Source of the DNA: JBDRRP01 sp964446485
GTDB lineage: Bacteria > Desulfobacterota > Desulfobacteria > Desulfobacterales > JBDRRP01
DNA: 64,000 bases
Assembly: GCA_964446485.1 (NCBI GenBank)
Contig: CAYUOU010000006.1
Location: forward strand, 1-64,000
Direction of reading: 5' to 3'
Position numbers and translations under genes: made by a program. Each line of letters starts with the position of its first letter. Within the stretch, counting starts at the first letter, position 1. This document shows positions 35,551 through 44,190 of this stretch, piece after piece. The notes under the pieces were generated by a model. The model had not been told where the DNA came from, did not search any database, and saw nothing but the letters and a program-made list of their open reading frames with translations.

Positions 35551-35877
35551 TTGTCAGTTGGCGGTAATCCGGGGCATGCAAACGGGTGAGGGTGGTAAGG
35601 CCAAACACCGATCCATAGCGGCGCCTCAAACTACCAGATCTCAGAAACCGAATCAACGGTGATCCCCGGCGCTAAAAATTGCCTTGTCTAAACAACACCC
35701 CTATGGTATTTTCCGAACTTGATTGCCGTCGGGAGAGAGGGTTTCAGCGTGTAACCACCGATTTTCGCGCGTTGTCCCCCCAAAAGCCGCGTTCGCCCCC
35801 CCGCTGCGGCTCGGATCAGTCACGGAGATAGCACGCATCCACTTAATTATACTAAGGAATAAAGGAGGTTAGGGTTT
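35551..35877. other. 327-bp divergent intergenic region
   Basis: It separates plsB from a small plus-strand gene. No gene is seen. A TATACT hexamer (35848-35853) 24 nt before the small gene's ATG is a likely -10, but its -35 is poor. An AAAGGAGG Shine-Dalgarno follows. Confidence 0.5.
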
Positions 35878-36159
35878 ATGAAAACGTTAATTGGCGGTGC
35901 CGTCGCAGCTGTCTTGGGACTCATTGGGCTGTCCGTATGGTTCGTAGAATTCCTCCAACTCTTGGCCGGAGCGGTGCCGATTATGCTGCTGCTCGGTGGC
36001 GGCCTGGCGCTCTATCTGGGGTTTGACGAACTCAAAGACACATGGAAGAAAGACGATGGGGTTGATCCGGTCGACACGGGTGACGGCGTCGACAAATACA
36101 AAGATGAAATCGCTGATCTGAAACAGCAAATTGAAGCGCTGAAGGCAGAAAAAGCCTAA
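35878..36159 (+). CDS. Small membrane protein with C-terminal coiled coil
   Basis: This 93-aa protein is preceded by a strong AAAGGAGG. Two hydrophobic segments (about residues 5-25 and 29-48) are joined by a short turn. A short acidic, Asp-rich linker leads to a charged heptad-like tail (DKYKDEIADLKQQIEALKAEKA). No family is recognised. It stands alone, followed by a good terminator, so it is a monocistronic small gene. The role is unknown. Confidence 0.8.
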   Translation: MKTLIGGAVAAVLGLIGLSVWFVEFLQLLAGAVPIMLLLGGGLALYLGFDELKDTWKKDDGVDPVDTGDGVDKYKDEIADLKQQIEALKAEKA

Positions 36160-36195
36160 CCGGCACTTTCCGCAAACTTTTGCCATTGCGCATCG

Positions 36196-36232
36196 ACGCC
36201 CCGGGGTGCCGTCCCGGGGCGTTTATATTTTC
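36196..36232 (+). terminator. Rho-independent terminator after the small membrane protein gene
   Basis: A perfect 10-bp GC-rich stem (acgccccggg, 36196-36205, with cccggggcgt, 36213-36222) and 7-nt loop are followed by the T-rich tail ttatatttt. Confidence 0.9.
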
Positions 36233-36349
36233 TGCGTTCGATTGACTGGACCCCATCGTTGCATAAGCAAAATGGCCTACAATTTCCAGAGAACTGAAAT
36301 TTTCAAAAAATCATAAGCGGGCAATGCGAGGGTTTCGGTCACGCTTTTC

Positions 36350-37543
36350 TCATTGGGGCGTCTCGGCAAAGGGATAGCGTGCCACCGCGTGAAGGCGCTC
36401 CGTGTAGGCCGCCAGGTCTTTCCGCCAGCCGGCCATGAGATCCACCACCGGAGTCCCGGATGCCAGGGCGATGCGCAGCGTCGGATCACCCAGGATCAAA
36501 TCGATGGGCATTCGGTCGTATTCATACTCATAGGGCGGCGGCTGCCACTGGAATCGGTCTCCGTGGCAGTGGATCACCGCCCGGAGCAGTTCCAGGGAGA
36601 GCGGGTAGGGCTGGTAGCGGGATGGATTCGTCACATGGATGTGAAATCCGTGGCAGGGGGTGTCGCGCCACTTGTTCGAGGTGGGCTGGAACACCACCGG
36701 CCTCAGGATTACGCCTTCGGTCAGCTTTGGGTCCAAGTCTGCCGCGATGGCCTGGGAATCGATAAACGGAGCGCCGAATTGCTCGAACGGCAGGGTGGTG
36801 CCGCGGCCTTCGGAGATGTTGGTCCCCTCCCAAATCACCTGACCCGGGTAAACCAATGCAGACGCAGGGGTCGGCAGGTTCGGCGAGGGCGCTACCCATG
36901 GCAAGCCGGTATCGGTAAACCGCATGGATCGCTGCCATCCGTCCATTGAGATTACGATCAGGTCGGCGTCAATGCCAAAGGTCGTATTGAATAGGACCGC
37001 CGCCTCTGCCGTCGTGAGCCCATGGCGCATGGGAATGGGAAAACGGCCCACAAAACTGGCGCATGACGGATGCAGCAGATTGCCTTCCAGCGTTACGCCG
37101 TCAACCGGATTGGGGCGGTCCAGCACGGCCACCCGCTTGTCCAGAGCTGCGGCCGCCTCCATGCAGTAGGACAAGGTCGTGAGGAAGGTGTACACCCGCG
37201 TTCCCACGTCTTGAAGGTCCACCAACAGGATGTCGATGGGGGATAGCATGTCGGCCGTGGGGCGGCGGGTATCGCCGTAAAGGCTGAAGACGGGCAGTTC
37301 CAGTAGAGGATCGGTCATGTGACCCGATTCCACCATGTTATCCTGTTTTTCCGCAAAAAATCCGTGCTGGGGGGCGTACAGCGCCTTGAGTTGGCCGGGA
37401 AACCGGCGGGCAATGACCTCTCGGGCGTGCCGGTAACCGGTATCGACGGCCGCCGGGTTGCACAGCAAACCCAGCCTCGCACCCCGAATCCAGGGGGGCG
37501 GGTCTTCGACAAGATGCAAAAGACCTGTTCGTACTGCAGTCAT
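36350..37543 (-). CDS. Exo-beta-N-acetylmuramidase NamZ family protein (DUF1343)
   Basis: NamZ enzymes release terminal MurNAc from peptidoglycan fragments. The 397-aa protein shows LGLLCNPAAVD, LYAPQHGFF, VFSLYGDTRRPT, LLVDLQDVGTRVYTFLTTLSYCMEAAA, VLDRPNPVDG, the characteristic SPNLPTPASALVYPGQVIWEGTNISEGRGTTLPFEQFGAP, and CHGFHIHVTNP. No signal peptide is evident, so it may act in the cytoplasm on imported fragments, or the true start may lie elsewhere. Its product, MurNAc, is the substrate expected for the kinase domain of the MurU-AmgK fusion 3.5 kb away on the same strand. Confidence 0.88.
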   Translation of the reverse strand: MTAVRTGLLHLVEDPPPWIRGARLGLLCNPAAVDTGYRHAREVIARRFPGQLKALYAPQHGFFAEKQDNMVESGHMTDPLLELPVFSLYGDTRRPTADMLSPIDILLVDLQDVGTRVYTFLTTLSYCMEAAAALDKRVAVLDRPNPVDGVTLEGNLLHPSCASFVGRFPIPMRHGLTTAEAAVLFNTTFGIDADLIVISMDGWQRSMRFTDTGLPWVAPSPNLPTPASALVYPGQVIWEGTNISEGRGTTLPFEQFGAPFIDSQAIAADLDPKLTEGVILRPVVFQPTSNKWRDTPCHGFHIHVTNPSRYQPYPLSLELLRAVIHCHGDRFQWQPPPYEYEYDRMPIDLILGDPTLRIALASGTPVVDLMAGWRKDLAAYTERLHAVARYPFAETPQ

Positions 37544-37707
37544 GACAACCGCCGGTTGGAAGGATCAGGGCCAGTCAGACGTTTCCCGAAAGCGCCTCGT
37601 TACCTATCACAACCGGTGACAATGAAAAAGGCTGCAAACGCGTACGCCGGCCCGCGGCCCCATCCCGCCGCGGGGCATCGCCCCAGGGTGCGGATCGCTC
37701 AGATTCC

Positions 37708-37736
37708 TTGACAAACGCCGGGCTACCGCCTAAACA
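37708..37736 (+). promoter_or_regulatory. Candidate promoter of the 2-oxoacid oxidoreductase gene group
   Basis: A perfect -35 TTGACA (37708-37713) is followed after 17 bp by TAAACA (37731-37736), a weak -10. It is about 39 bp before the GTG at 37775. Confidence 0.5.
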
Positions 37737-37774
37737 ATCCCCTTTGTTTCGCGACGTTCGACGGGGGTGAGCAG

Positions 37775-38479
37775 GTGGGGGACATCATTGATCTATCGGG
37801 TATCAACGCCATCGTCGGCACTTACGGCAGCGGCAAGACCGAAGTGAGCATCAACCTGGCCCTTCAGGGAAAGGCTGCGGGCAAAGATGTGGCCGTGGCC
37901 GACCTCGATTTGGTAAATCCCTATTTCAGAACCCGGGAGGCGCGCCTGACGCTCAATCGGATGGACGTGGATATTGTACTGCCGCCCTTGGCGTATCTCA
38001 ACGCGGATCTTCCCATTCTGACGCCGGCGGTGAGCGGCTTGATCCGTGCGCCGCGGGAACTGACGATATTGGATCTTGGCGGTGAAGACAACGGTGTCAC
38101 GGTGCTGGCGGCACTGGCGGACAGTCTGTCTGATCAAGACCTCCAGGTCTGGCAGGTGATCAACCCCTATCGGCCGGGGGCGGACAAAATCGAGGGGTGT
38201 CTCGCCCTCGAAGCGCAAATTCAGCGCAAGGCCCGGGTGGCGGTGACGGGCTATATCGGTAATGCACATATGCTGGCCGATACTTCGATTGACGATATTC
38301 TAGCGGGCCACCGGTTCTGCCGGAAACTGGCAGACACCGCTGCAAAACCCCTGTGCTTTGTGACCGCTCCGGCCCAGTTGCTGCCGGCGCTGGGCGCCCA
38401 CAGGCTCAGTTGCCCGGTGTTGGCTATTTACCGGCAGCTGGTGCCTCCCTGGCTTAAGCCGGTGGCCGTGGCCCACTGA
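37775..38479 (+). CDS. P-loop ATPase associated with the 2-oxoacid oxidoreductase operon
   Basis: This 234-aa protein has Walker A AIVGTYGSGKTEVS near the N terminus, then a SIMIBI-like strand with an aspartate (VAVADLDLVNPYFRTREAR) and a Walker B-like LTILDLGGEDNG. It resembles the MinD/Mrp or CobQ/CobB P-loop class by eye but matches no named enzyme that I recognise. The GTG start follows GGGGGTGA. It lies 121 bp before the ferredoxin subunit and shares its direction. A chaperone-like or cofactor-insertion role for the oxidoreductase is a guess from position only. Confidence 0.78.
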   Translation: MGDIIDLSGINAIVGTYGSGKTEVSINLALQGKAAGKDVAVADLDLVNPYFRTREARLTLNRMDVDIVLPPLAYLNADLPILTPAVSGLIRAPRELTILDLGGEDNGVTVLAALADSLSDQDLQVWQVINPYRPGADKIEGCLALEAQIQRKARVAVTGYIGNAHMLADTSIDDILAGHRFCRKLADTAAKPLCFVTAPAQLLPALGAHRLSCPVLAIYRQLVPPWLKPVAVAH

Positions 38480-38600
38480 ACACCGGTTTGCCACGGCGTA
38501 GACGCAGCGCCGCGGTGAGCCTGATGGTGTCGGACAACCGATAACAAATTCATCCCCCGCCGCGGGGATGGGAGACATTTCTACGATAAGGAGAGCACGC

Positions 38601-38831
38601 ATGGCGTATCGACACACCATCGATCGGGAACGCTGCAAGGGCTGTGGCCTTTGTGTGACCGTGTGCCCCAAGAATGTGCTGGAGATATCCACGGAGGGCA
38701 ATACGCGGGGGTATTTCCCCGCCTATCAAGCACGGCCCGACGACTGCATCCATTGCACCGCCTGCTGTATCATGTGCCCGGACGTGGCGATCACCATTGA
38801 CCAAACGCAAGACGAGTCGGCATCCCAGTAA
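38601..38831 (+). CDS. 2-oxoacid:ferredoxin oxidoreductase, delta (ferredoxin) subunit
   Basis: The protein is 76 aa from the ATG at 38601 (AAGGAG 7 nt upstream). Two 4Fe-4S motifs, CKGCGLCVTVCP and CIHCTACCIMCP, identify a bacterial ferredoxin-type electron-transfer subunit that passes electrons from the catalytic beta subunit to free ferredoxin. It opens the delta-alpha-beta-gamma order typical of VOR/KOR operons. The longer frame starting at 38568 was rejected because the Shine-Dalgarno lies inside it. Confidence 0.93.
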   Translation: MAYRHTIDRERCKGCGLCVTVCPKNVLEISTEGNTRGYFPAYQARPDDCIHCTACCIMCPDVAITIDQTQDESASQ

Positions 38832-38846
38832 GGCGTGGAGGAGAAC

Positions 38847-39917
38847 ATGGCCAAAGTACTGATGAAGGGAAACGAAGCAATCGGCGAAGCCGCCATCCGG
38901 GCCGGGTGCCTGAATTATTTTGCCTACCCCATTACGCCGCAGTCAGAGGTGGCAGAATATCTGGCGCATCGCCTGCCTGAAGTGGGCGGCGTTTTTCTGC
39001 AAGGCGAAAGCGAGGTGGCGGTGGGATACATGATCTTCGGCGCCTCCGCTGCCGGGGCTCGCGTGATGACCACCTCCTCCAGTCCCGGGATCAGCCTGAT
39101 GAGCGAAGCCATCAGCTACATCGCCTGTGCGGAGTGCCCGGCGGTCTTTGTCAACATCATGCGCGGCGGTCCCGGTCTGGGCGGCATCCTGCCCTCTCAG
39201 GGGGACTATTTCCAGTCGACCAAAGGCGGCGGGCACGGCGACTACAGATTGCTCGTCATGGCACCCGCTAGTGTTCAGGAAGCCGTGGAAATGGTCATGC
39301 AGGCCTTCCCGCTGGCGGAAAAGTACCGCAATCCGGTAATGATACTGGGAGATGGTCTCATCGGTCAGATGATGGAGCCGGTGGCGTTCCCTGATGGTCT
39401 GGCCGCCGAGCCGACCAACAAGGACGACTGGGCCACCAACGGCATGGATACCCGCAATAGCGATCGCCGAAACTTGGTGAAATCGCTTTTTCTGGATTCG
39501 GATCAGCTCAATTCCCACAACCTGAAACTCAAGGCCAAATATGAGCGCATGCGCCGTGAAGAGGTCCGCTACGAGCCGTACAACCTCGACGGCGATTACC
39601 AGGCGCTGATTGTCAGCTATGGCACCATGAGCCGCGTCTGTCGCACTGCCATCGACAACCTGAAGGCCGATGGGGTGGAGGTCGGCATGATCCGACCCCA
39701 GACCCTGTTTCCTTTCCCCAAGGCCGCCGTTCATGCCGCCGTCGGCAAAGACTGCTGCAAGGTGGTGCTGAGTATTGAGATGAGCATGGGACAGATGGTC
39801 GAGGATGTTGAGCGCAGCGTTTTTGGCCAGCGCCCGGTGACATGGTACGGCAAATGCGGTGGAGAAGTGCCGTCACCGGAGGAAGTCATGGAAGCGGTCT
39901 TGGAGCAGATCCGCTAA
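38847..39917 (+). CDS. 2-oxoacid:ferredoxin oxidoreductase, alpha subunit (VorB/KorA type)
   Basis: This subunit oxidatively decarboxylates a 2-oxoacid to its acyl-CoA together with the beta subunit. The start MAKVLMKGNEAIGEAAIRAGC at 38847 (GGAGG upstream) is the typical VorB opening. Visible are YPITPQSEVAEYLA, the QGESEVAVGYMIFGASAAGARVMTTSSSPGISLMSEAISY block and MRGGPGLGGILPSQGDY. The 356-aa length matches the alpha subunit of the four-subunit form. Branched-chain 2-oxoacids (VOR) or 2-oxoglutarate (KOR) are both possible; sequence by eye slightly favours VOR. Confidence 0.93.
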   Translation: MAKVLMKGNEAIGEAAIRAGCLNYFAYPITPQSEVAEYLAHRLPEVGGVFLQGESEVAVGYMIFGASAAGARVMTTSSSPGISLMSEAISYIACAECPAVFVNIMRGGPGLGGILPSQGDYFQSTKGGGHGDYRLLVMAPASVQEAVEMVMQAFPLAEKYRNPVMILGDGLIGQMMEPVAFPDGLAAEPTNKDDWATNGMDTRNSDRRNLVKSLFLDSDQLNSHNLKLKAKYERMRREEVRYEPYNLDGDYQALIVSYGTMSRVCRTAIDNLKADGVEVGMIRPQTLFPFPKAAVHAAVGKDCCKVVLSIEMSMGQMVEDVERSVFGQRPVTWYGKCGGEVPSPEEVMEAVLEQIR

Positions 39918-39955
39918 ACCGAAGCGATTCGGGCGTTGCCCGCAAGGAGACGATT

Positions 39956-40699
39956 ATGGGGAAAGCCTTCCACAAACCTGAAGCCCTCTCCGATGCCTAC
40001 ACCCACTACTGCCCGGGGTGTACGCATGGCGTGATTCACCGGCTCATCGCCGAGGTCATTGACGAACTGGGTATCCGTCGGCGAACCGTGGGCATCGCCC
40101 CCGTGGGGTGCTCCGTGTTGGCTTACAATTACTTTACCTGTGATTTCCAGGAAGCCGCCCATGGCCGTGCCCCGGCCATGGCCACCGGCATCAAAAGGGT
40201 CCGCCCGGACCTCATGGTGTTCACCTACCAGGGGGACGGTGACCTGGCCAGCATTGGAATGGGGGAAATCATCCACGCCGCCAACCGGGGGGAAAAGTTC
40301 ACTTCCGTCTTTGTCAATAACGCCATTTATGGGATGACCGGCGGGCAGATGGCGCCCACGACGATGCCCGACCAAAAAACCTCCACCTCGCCTTTCGGCC
40401 GCAACGTCGAAGACGTCGGTATGCCCATCCAGATGGCCGAATTACTTGCCGCGCTGAAAACCCCGGGATACATTACCCGCCAGACGGTATTGCGCCCCAA
40501 ATACATCACCAAGGCGAAGAAGGCACTGAGGAAAGCGTTCACCTACCAGGCCGAGGGGCGATGCTTCAGTTTTGTCGAAATGGTCAGCAACTGTCCCACC
40601 AACTGGGGAATGACGCCCATGCAGTCGATTGAATGGGCCGAAACCGTGCTGCTCGATTATTACCGGCTGGGAGATAAAAAGACTCCGGAGGATGTCTGA
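39956..40699 (+). CDS. 2-oxoacid:ferredoxin oxidoreductase, beta (thiamine diphosphate) subunit
   Basis: The 247-aa subunit binds thiamine diphosphate. CPGCTHGVIHRL is the conserved cluster/TPP region, GIAPVGCSV follows, and GDGDLASIGMGEIIHAANRGEKFTSVFVNNAIYGMTGGQMAPTT contains the TPP/Mg motif. The start at 39956 has AAGGAG 7 nt upstream; the longer frame from 39842 overlaps the alpha gene and was rejected. It sits between alpha and gamma in one operon. Confidence 0.95.
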   Translation: MGKAFHKPEALSDAYTHYCPGCTHGVIHRLIAEVIDELGIRRRTVGIAPVGCSVLAYNYFTCDFQEAAHGRAPAMATGIKRVRPDLMVFTYQGDGDLASIGMGEIIHAANRGEKFTSVFVNNAIYGMTGGQMAPTTMPDQKTSTSPFGRNVEDVGMPIQMAELLAALKTPGYITRQTVLRPKYITKAKKALRKAFTYQAEGRCFSFVEMVSNCPTNWGMTPMQSIEWAETVLLDYYRLGDKKTPEDV

Positions 40700-40748
40700 G
40701 AACACCTGACCACAGTGCACCGGATTACGTCCATGGGGGAGAAAGATC

Positions 40749-41288
40749 ATGCAGAATGAAGTGATGTTTGCCGGGTTCGGCGGGCAGGGGATCCTGCTCA
40801 GTGCGAAGATATTGGCTCAGGCTGCTATGGACGCCGGTTATGAAGTCGTGTGGATTCCGTCGTACGGACCGGAGATGCGGGGCGGCACCGCCTACTGCAC
40901 GGTGGTCATCAGCGACCGACCCATCGGCTCGCCCATTATCAAAAATCCGCGCCACCTAGTGGCGATGAACCGGCCGTCTTATGAAAAGTTCGCTCCCGTG
41001 GTTAAAGCCGGCGGCGTGATTCTTTCCAACAGTTCACTGGTGCCGGTTTCCGTCGAGCGGGGGGATGTGGATGAGATCCGAGTCCCCGTAGGCGAAGTGG
41101 CCCAACGCGTGGGCAACATCCGCGCGGCTAATATCGTGGCGCTGGCCGCATTCGTGGCCCGCAGCAAAATTGTTGACATCGAGACTTTGAGAAACTGTGT
41201 CCGGTCGGAATTTTCGAAAAAACCAAAGCTCATCGATGTCAATATGTCTGCCATCGATGCAGGTGTTGCCGAAGCGGCCTCTGCATGA
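40749..41288 (+). CDS. 2-oxoacid:ferredoxin oxidoreductase, gamma subunit
   Basis: The 179-aa subunit completes the enzyme. It has the CoA-binding-domain opening EVMFAGFGGQGILLSAKILAQAAMDAGY, VVWIPSYGPEMRGGTAYCTVVIS and IKNPRHLVAMNRPSYEKF. These are diagnostic for the gamma subunit of pyruvate/2-oxoacid:ferredoxin oxidoreductases. Its stop overlaps the cmk start by 4 bp (ATGA), which couples central carbon metabolism to a nucleotide kinase in one transcript. Confidence 0.95.
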   Translation: MQNEVMFAGFGGQGILLSAKILAQAAMDAGYEVVWIPSYGPEMRGGTAYCTVVISDRPIGSPIIKNPRHLVAMNRPSYEKFAPVVKAGGVILSNSSLVPVSVERGDVDEIRVPVGEVAQRVGNIRAANIVALAAFVARSKIVDIETLRNCVRSEFSKKPKLIDVNMSAIDAGVAEAASA

Positions 41289-41974
41289 CGCCGCTTGCCG
41301 CGTTACCCGCAAAGCCACTTGTCATCACCATCGACGGCCCCGCCGGGGCCGGCAAGACCACCGTCAGCCGGAAACTGGCCGAGCGCCTTGGCTACCGGAC
41401 CGTGGATACCGGCGCCTTGTATCGCGGCGTGGCCGTGGCGGTGAAACGGCACGGGGTCACGCCAAACGACCGCAAGGGCCTCGAGAAACTTTGTTCCCGG
41501 CTCGAACTGGATCTTGTCCAAGCAGATGACGGGCTGCGTCTCCACCTCGACGGACGGGACGTGACAGATCAGATTCGTTCGCCGGAGATCACCATGCTCG
41601 CTTCAGCCGTGTCGGCGCAACCGGTGGTGAGAGACTGTCTGCTACGCCTCCAGCGGCGGCTGGGTGAGGCCCGCGCCGTCGTTTTCGAAGGCCGCGATAT
41701 GGGGACGGTGGTGTTTCCCCAGGCGGATGTAAAATTCTTTCTCACGGCAGACCTGAGCACGCGCGCCAGAAGGCGGTTCGCTGAATTGGGCGCAGATTCC
41801 AACCTTCCCCTCGAAACGGTGGCCGCCGATATGGCACAGCGCGACCAGAACGACAGCGCGCGCGACGTTGCGCCCCTGCGTCCGGCCGACGACGCGATCC
41901 CTATCGACGCCACCCACCTGGATATCGATGCCGTCATCGAGGTGATGCTGGGGCACATCCGTCGGTGCACCTGA
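41285..41974 (+). CDS. cmk: Cytidylate kinase
   Basis: Cmk phosphorylates CMP and dCMP with ATP. The 229-aa protein has the P-loop TIDGPAGAGKTTVSRKLAERLGYRTVDTGALYRG, the insert FEGRDMGTVVFPQADVKFFLTADLSTRARRRFAEL and the lid with RDQNDSARDVAPLRPADDAI. It overlaps the gamma subunit by 4 bp and precedes rpsA, the widespread cmk-rpsA pairing. Confidence 0.97.
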   Translation: MTPLAALPAKPLVITIDGPAGAGKTTVSRKLAERLGYRTVDTGALYRGVAVAVKRHGVTPNDRKGLEKLCSRLELDLVQADDGLRLHLDGRDVTDQIRSPEITMLASAVSAQPVVRDCLLRLQRRLGEARAVVFEGRDMGTVVFPQADVKFFLTADLSTRARRRFAELGADSNLPLETVAADMAQRDQNDSARDVAPLRPADDAIPIDATHLDIDAVIEVMLGHIRRCT

Positions 41975-42093
41975 AGGGCGTTTCGCCTGAAATTTTCCCA
42001 TTGTTTTTTAGCCATACGTCTGTTAAGCGGAGCGTTTATGCCAGCCTATCTCAACGGCTGACAAATAAAATAGGTGAAGGGAGTCAACACTCA

Positions 42094-44061
42094 ATGGAAG
42101 AACAAGAAAAAAAAGACATCATCAACCCTGAAGAACCAGTGACCGACACAGTGGCCAATGCCCCGGCCGATGGGCCCGCGGGTGGTCACGAGGACGACGA
42201 AGAGAGCATGGAAAGCCTCATGGAGCTCTATGAAGAAAGCTTCAAGCGATTTGCGGAAGGCGAAGTCGTGTCCGGCAAGATTATCTCCGTCGATCGAGAT
42301 CACGTGCTCGTGGACATCGGCTACAAATCCGAGGGCCAGATTCGGCTGTCGGAGTTTGCCGCCGAAGACGGGACGGTCAGCGCCAGTATCGGCGATGCCG
42401 TCGAAGTCATGGTGGAGTGGTGGGACGACGAAAACGAAGTCGTCGTTCTTTCCAAAGAAAAGGCCGAAAAGGTCAAAGTATGGGAAGAAATCAAGGTCGC
42501 CTACGACAGCGACGACACGGTCACCGGTGTCATCACCGCACGGGTCAAAGGCGGTTTTTCCGTCGACATCGGAGTTCAGGCGTTCTTGCCGGGTTCTCAG
42601 GCGGATTTGCGTCCCATTCGCAATCTCGACGACATGGTCGGAAAGACCTTCGAGTTCAAGATTCTCAAATACAATCGGAAACGCAGCAACATTGTCCTTT
42701 CCCGACGGGTCCTCTTGGAGACGGAGCGGGAAGAAAAGCGGGCGGCCACGCTGACCTCCATCCACGAGGGAAAGGTTGTCAACGGTGTGGTCAAGAATAT
42801 CACCGAATACGGCATTTTCGTGGATTTGGGAGGCGTCGACGGCCTGCTTCACATCACCGACATTTCCTGGGGAAGGGTCAAGCATCCTTCGGAGTTGTTC
42901 GGCATCAGCGATGAGATCACCGTAAAAATCCTGAATCTGGATCTGGAAAAAGAGCGGGTATCGCTGGGTATGAAGCAATTGACACCGGACCCGTGGACCA
43001 CGGCGGCCGGCCGTTATCCCGTCGGCGCCCGCGTCACCGGGCGCGTCGTTTCCCTCACCGATTACGGCGCGTTTGTGGAACTGGAAGAAGGTATCGAAGG
43101 CCTCATTCACGTCTCCGAGATGTCCTGGACCCGAAAGGTCCGCCATCCTTCCAAGGTGGTGTCGGTCAACGACGAGGTCGAGGCCGTGGTGCTGGACATC
43201 AAACCTGACAACCGGCGGATTTCCCTCGGGATGAAGCAGGTCGAACCCAATCCCTGGGACGTCATCAGCGAGAAGTATCCGGTGGGCACCACCATCGAGG
43301 GCAAGATTAAGAATATCACCGATTTCGGGATTTTTATCGGTATCGACGAGGGCATCGACGGCCTGGTGCATATTTCCGACATTTCCTGGACCAAGCGTAT
43401 CAAGCACCCTTCTGAAATCTACAAAAAGGGCGACTTGGTCCAGGCCATCGTCCTGGACATCGAAAAGGGGCAGGAACGGTTCTCGCTTGGCATAAAGCAG
43501 CTTCAACCCGATCCATGGTCCACCGTTGCCGATCGCTACGAAGTAGGCAAGGAGATCACCGGAACTGTGACCAATGTAACCGACTTCGGTATTTTTGTAG
43601 AGCTCGAAGAAGGGATCGAGGGTCTGGTGCACGTATCCGAAATCAGCAAAGAGAAAATCAAAACTCCCGTTGGCGCATACGCCTTGGGGGATGTGATCAC
43701 GGCACGGGTGATGAACATCAACAGCGATGAGCGTCGGATCGGACTCTCCATCAAACGTCTTGAAATGGAGGACGATCAGTCTATCCTGAGTGATTACGTC
43801 AACAACATGAAGCCGGCCACCTCCACGTTCGGTGAAATTCTAAGGGAAAACCTTCAGGAGAAGTTAAGCGAAGCTCGAGGCAGCGGCGCTGCCGAGGAAT
43901 CCACGGAAGCTGCGGCCGATGACGCTGCGATCATCGATGATGCTGATGAGGCTCAGGAGACCGCGGAGCCGGTGGCGGCGGACCCGCCTGAGACGGCCCC
44001 GGATGCCGTGGGTCCCTCCGACGACGATGCTTCTGATGACACTTCGGAGAAGAACGGCTAG
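42094..44061 (+). CDS. rpsA: 30S ribosomal protein S1
   Basis: S1 helps the ribosome bind mRNA. From the ATG at 42094 the protein is 655 aa, longer than the usual 550-580. Six S1 RNA-binding repeats are visible, for example VVSGKIISVDRDHVLVDIGYKSEGQI, VNGVVKNITEYGIFVDLGGVDGLLHITDISW and ITGTVTNVTDFGIFVELEEGIEGLVHVSEIS. Beyond the last repeat lies an acidic Ala/Asp/Glu-rich tail of roughly 80 residues. GTGAAGGGAG precedes the start. A longer frame back to 41965 overlaps cmk and was rejected. Confidence 0.97.
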   Translation: MEEQEKKDIINPEEPVTDTVANAPADGPAGGHEDDEESMESLMELYEESFKRFAEGEVVSGKIISVDRDHVLVDIGYKSEGQIRLSEFAAEDGTVSASIGDAVEVMVEWWDDENEVVVLSKEKAEKVKVWEEIKVAYDSDDTVTGVITARVKGGFSVDIGVQAFLPGSQADLRPIRNLDDMVGKTFEFKILKYNRKRSNIVLSRRVLLETEREEKRAATLTSIHEGKVVNGVVKNITEYGIFVDLGGVDGLLHITDISWGRVKHPSELFGISDEITVKILNLDLEKERVSLGMKQLTPDPWTTAAGRYPVGARVTGRVVSLTDYGAFVELEEGIEGLIHVSEMSWTRKVRHPSKVVSVNDEVEAVVLDIKPDNRRISLGMKQVEPNPWDVISEKYPVGTTIEGKIKNITDFGIFIGIDEGIDGLVHISDISWTKRIKHPSEIYKKGDLVQAIVLDIEKGQERFSLGIKQLQPDPWSTVADRYEVGKEITGTVTNVTDFGIFVELEEGIEGLVHVSEISKEKIKTPVGAYALGDVITARVMNINSDERRIGLSIKRLEMEDDQSILSDYVNNMKPATSTFGEILRENLQEKLSEARGSGAAEESTEAAADDAAIIDDADEAQETAEPVAADPPETAPDAVGPSDDDASDDTSEKNG

Positions 44062-44092
44062 CCGGTCTTGCGGCACGACGACCGATCATTGC

Positions 44093-44130
44093 GGGGCGGA
44101 GCGCGGGTCGCTCCGCCCCATTTTGTTTTC
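44093..44130 (+). terminator. Rho-independent terminator after rpsA
   Basis: A perfect 11-bp stem (ggggcggagcg, 44093-44103, with cgctccgcccc, 44109-44119) and 5-nt loop are followed by attttgtttt. It ends the cmk-rpsA transcript before sppA. Confidence 0.93.
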
Positions 44131-44190
44131 CCGCGGCGGTGACACATCTCCGGCGGTGGGGCGCCGCAGCGATACACTGGGGAGGTACCC

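Noticed and set aside
41965..42093. Extended N terminus for rpsA
   Set aside because: It overlaps cmk; the ATG at 42094 has a Shine-Dalgarno and begins the acidic S1 N terminus.
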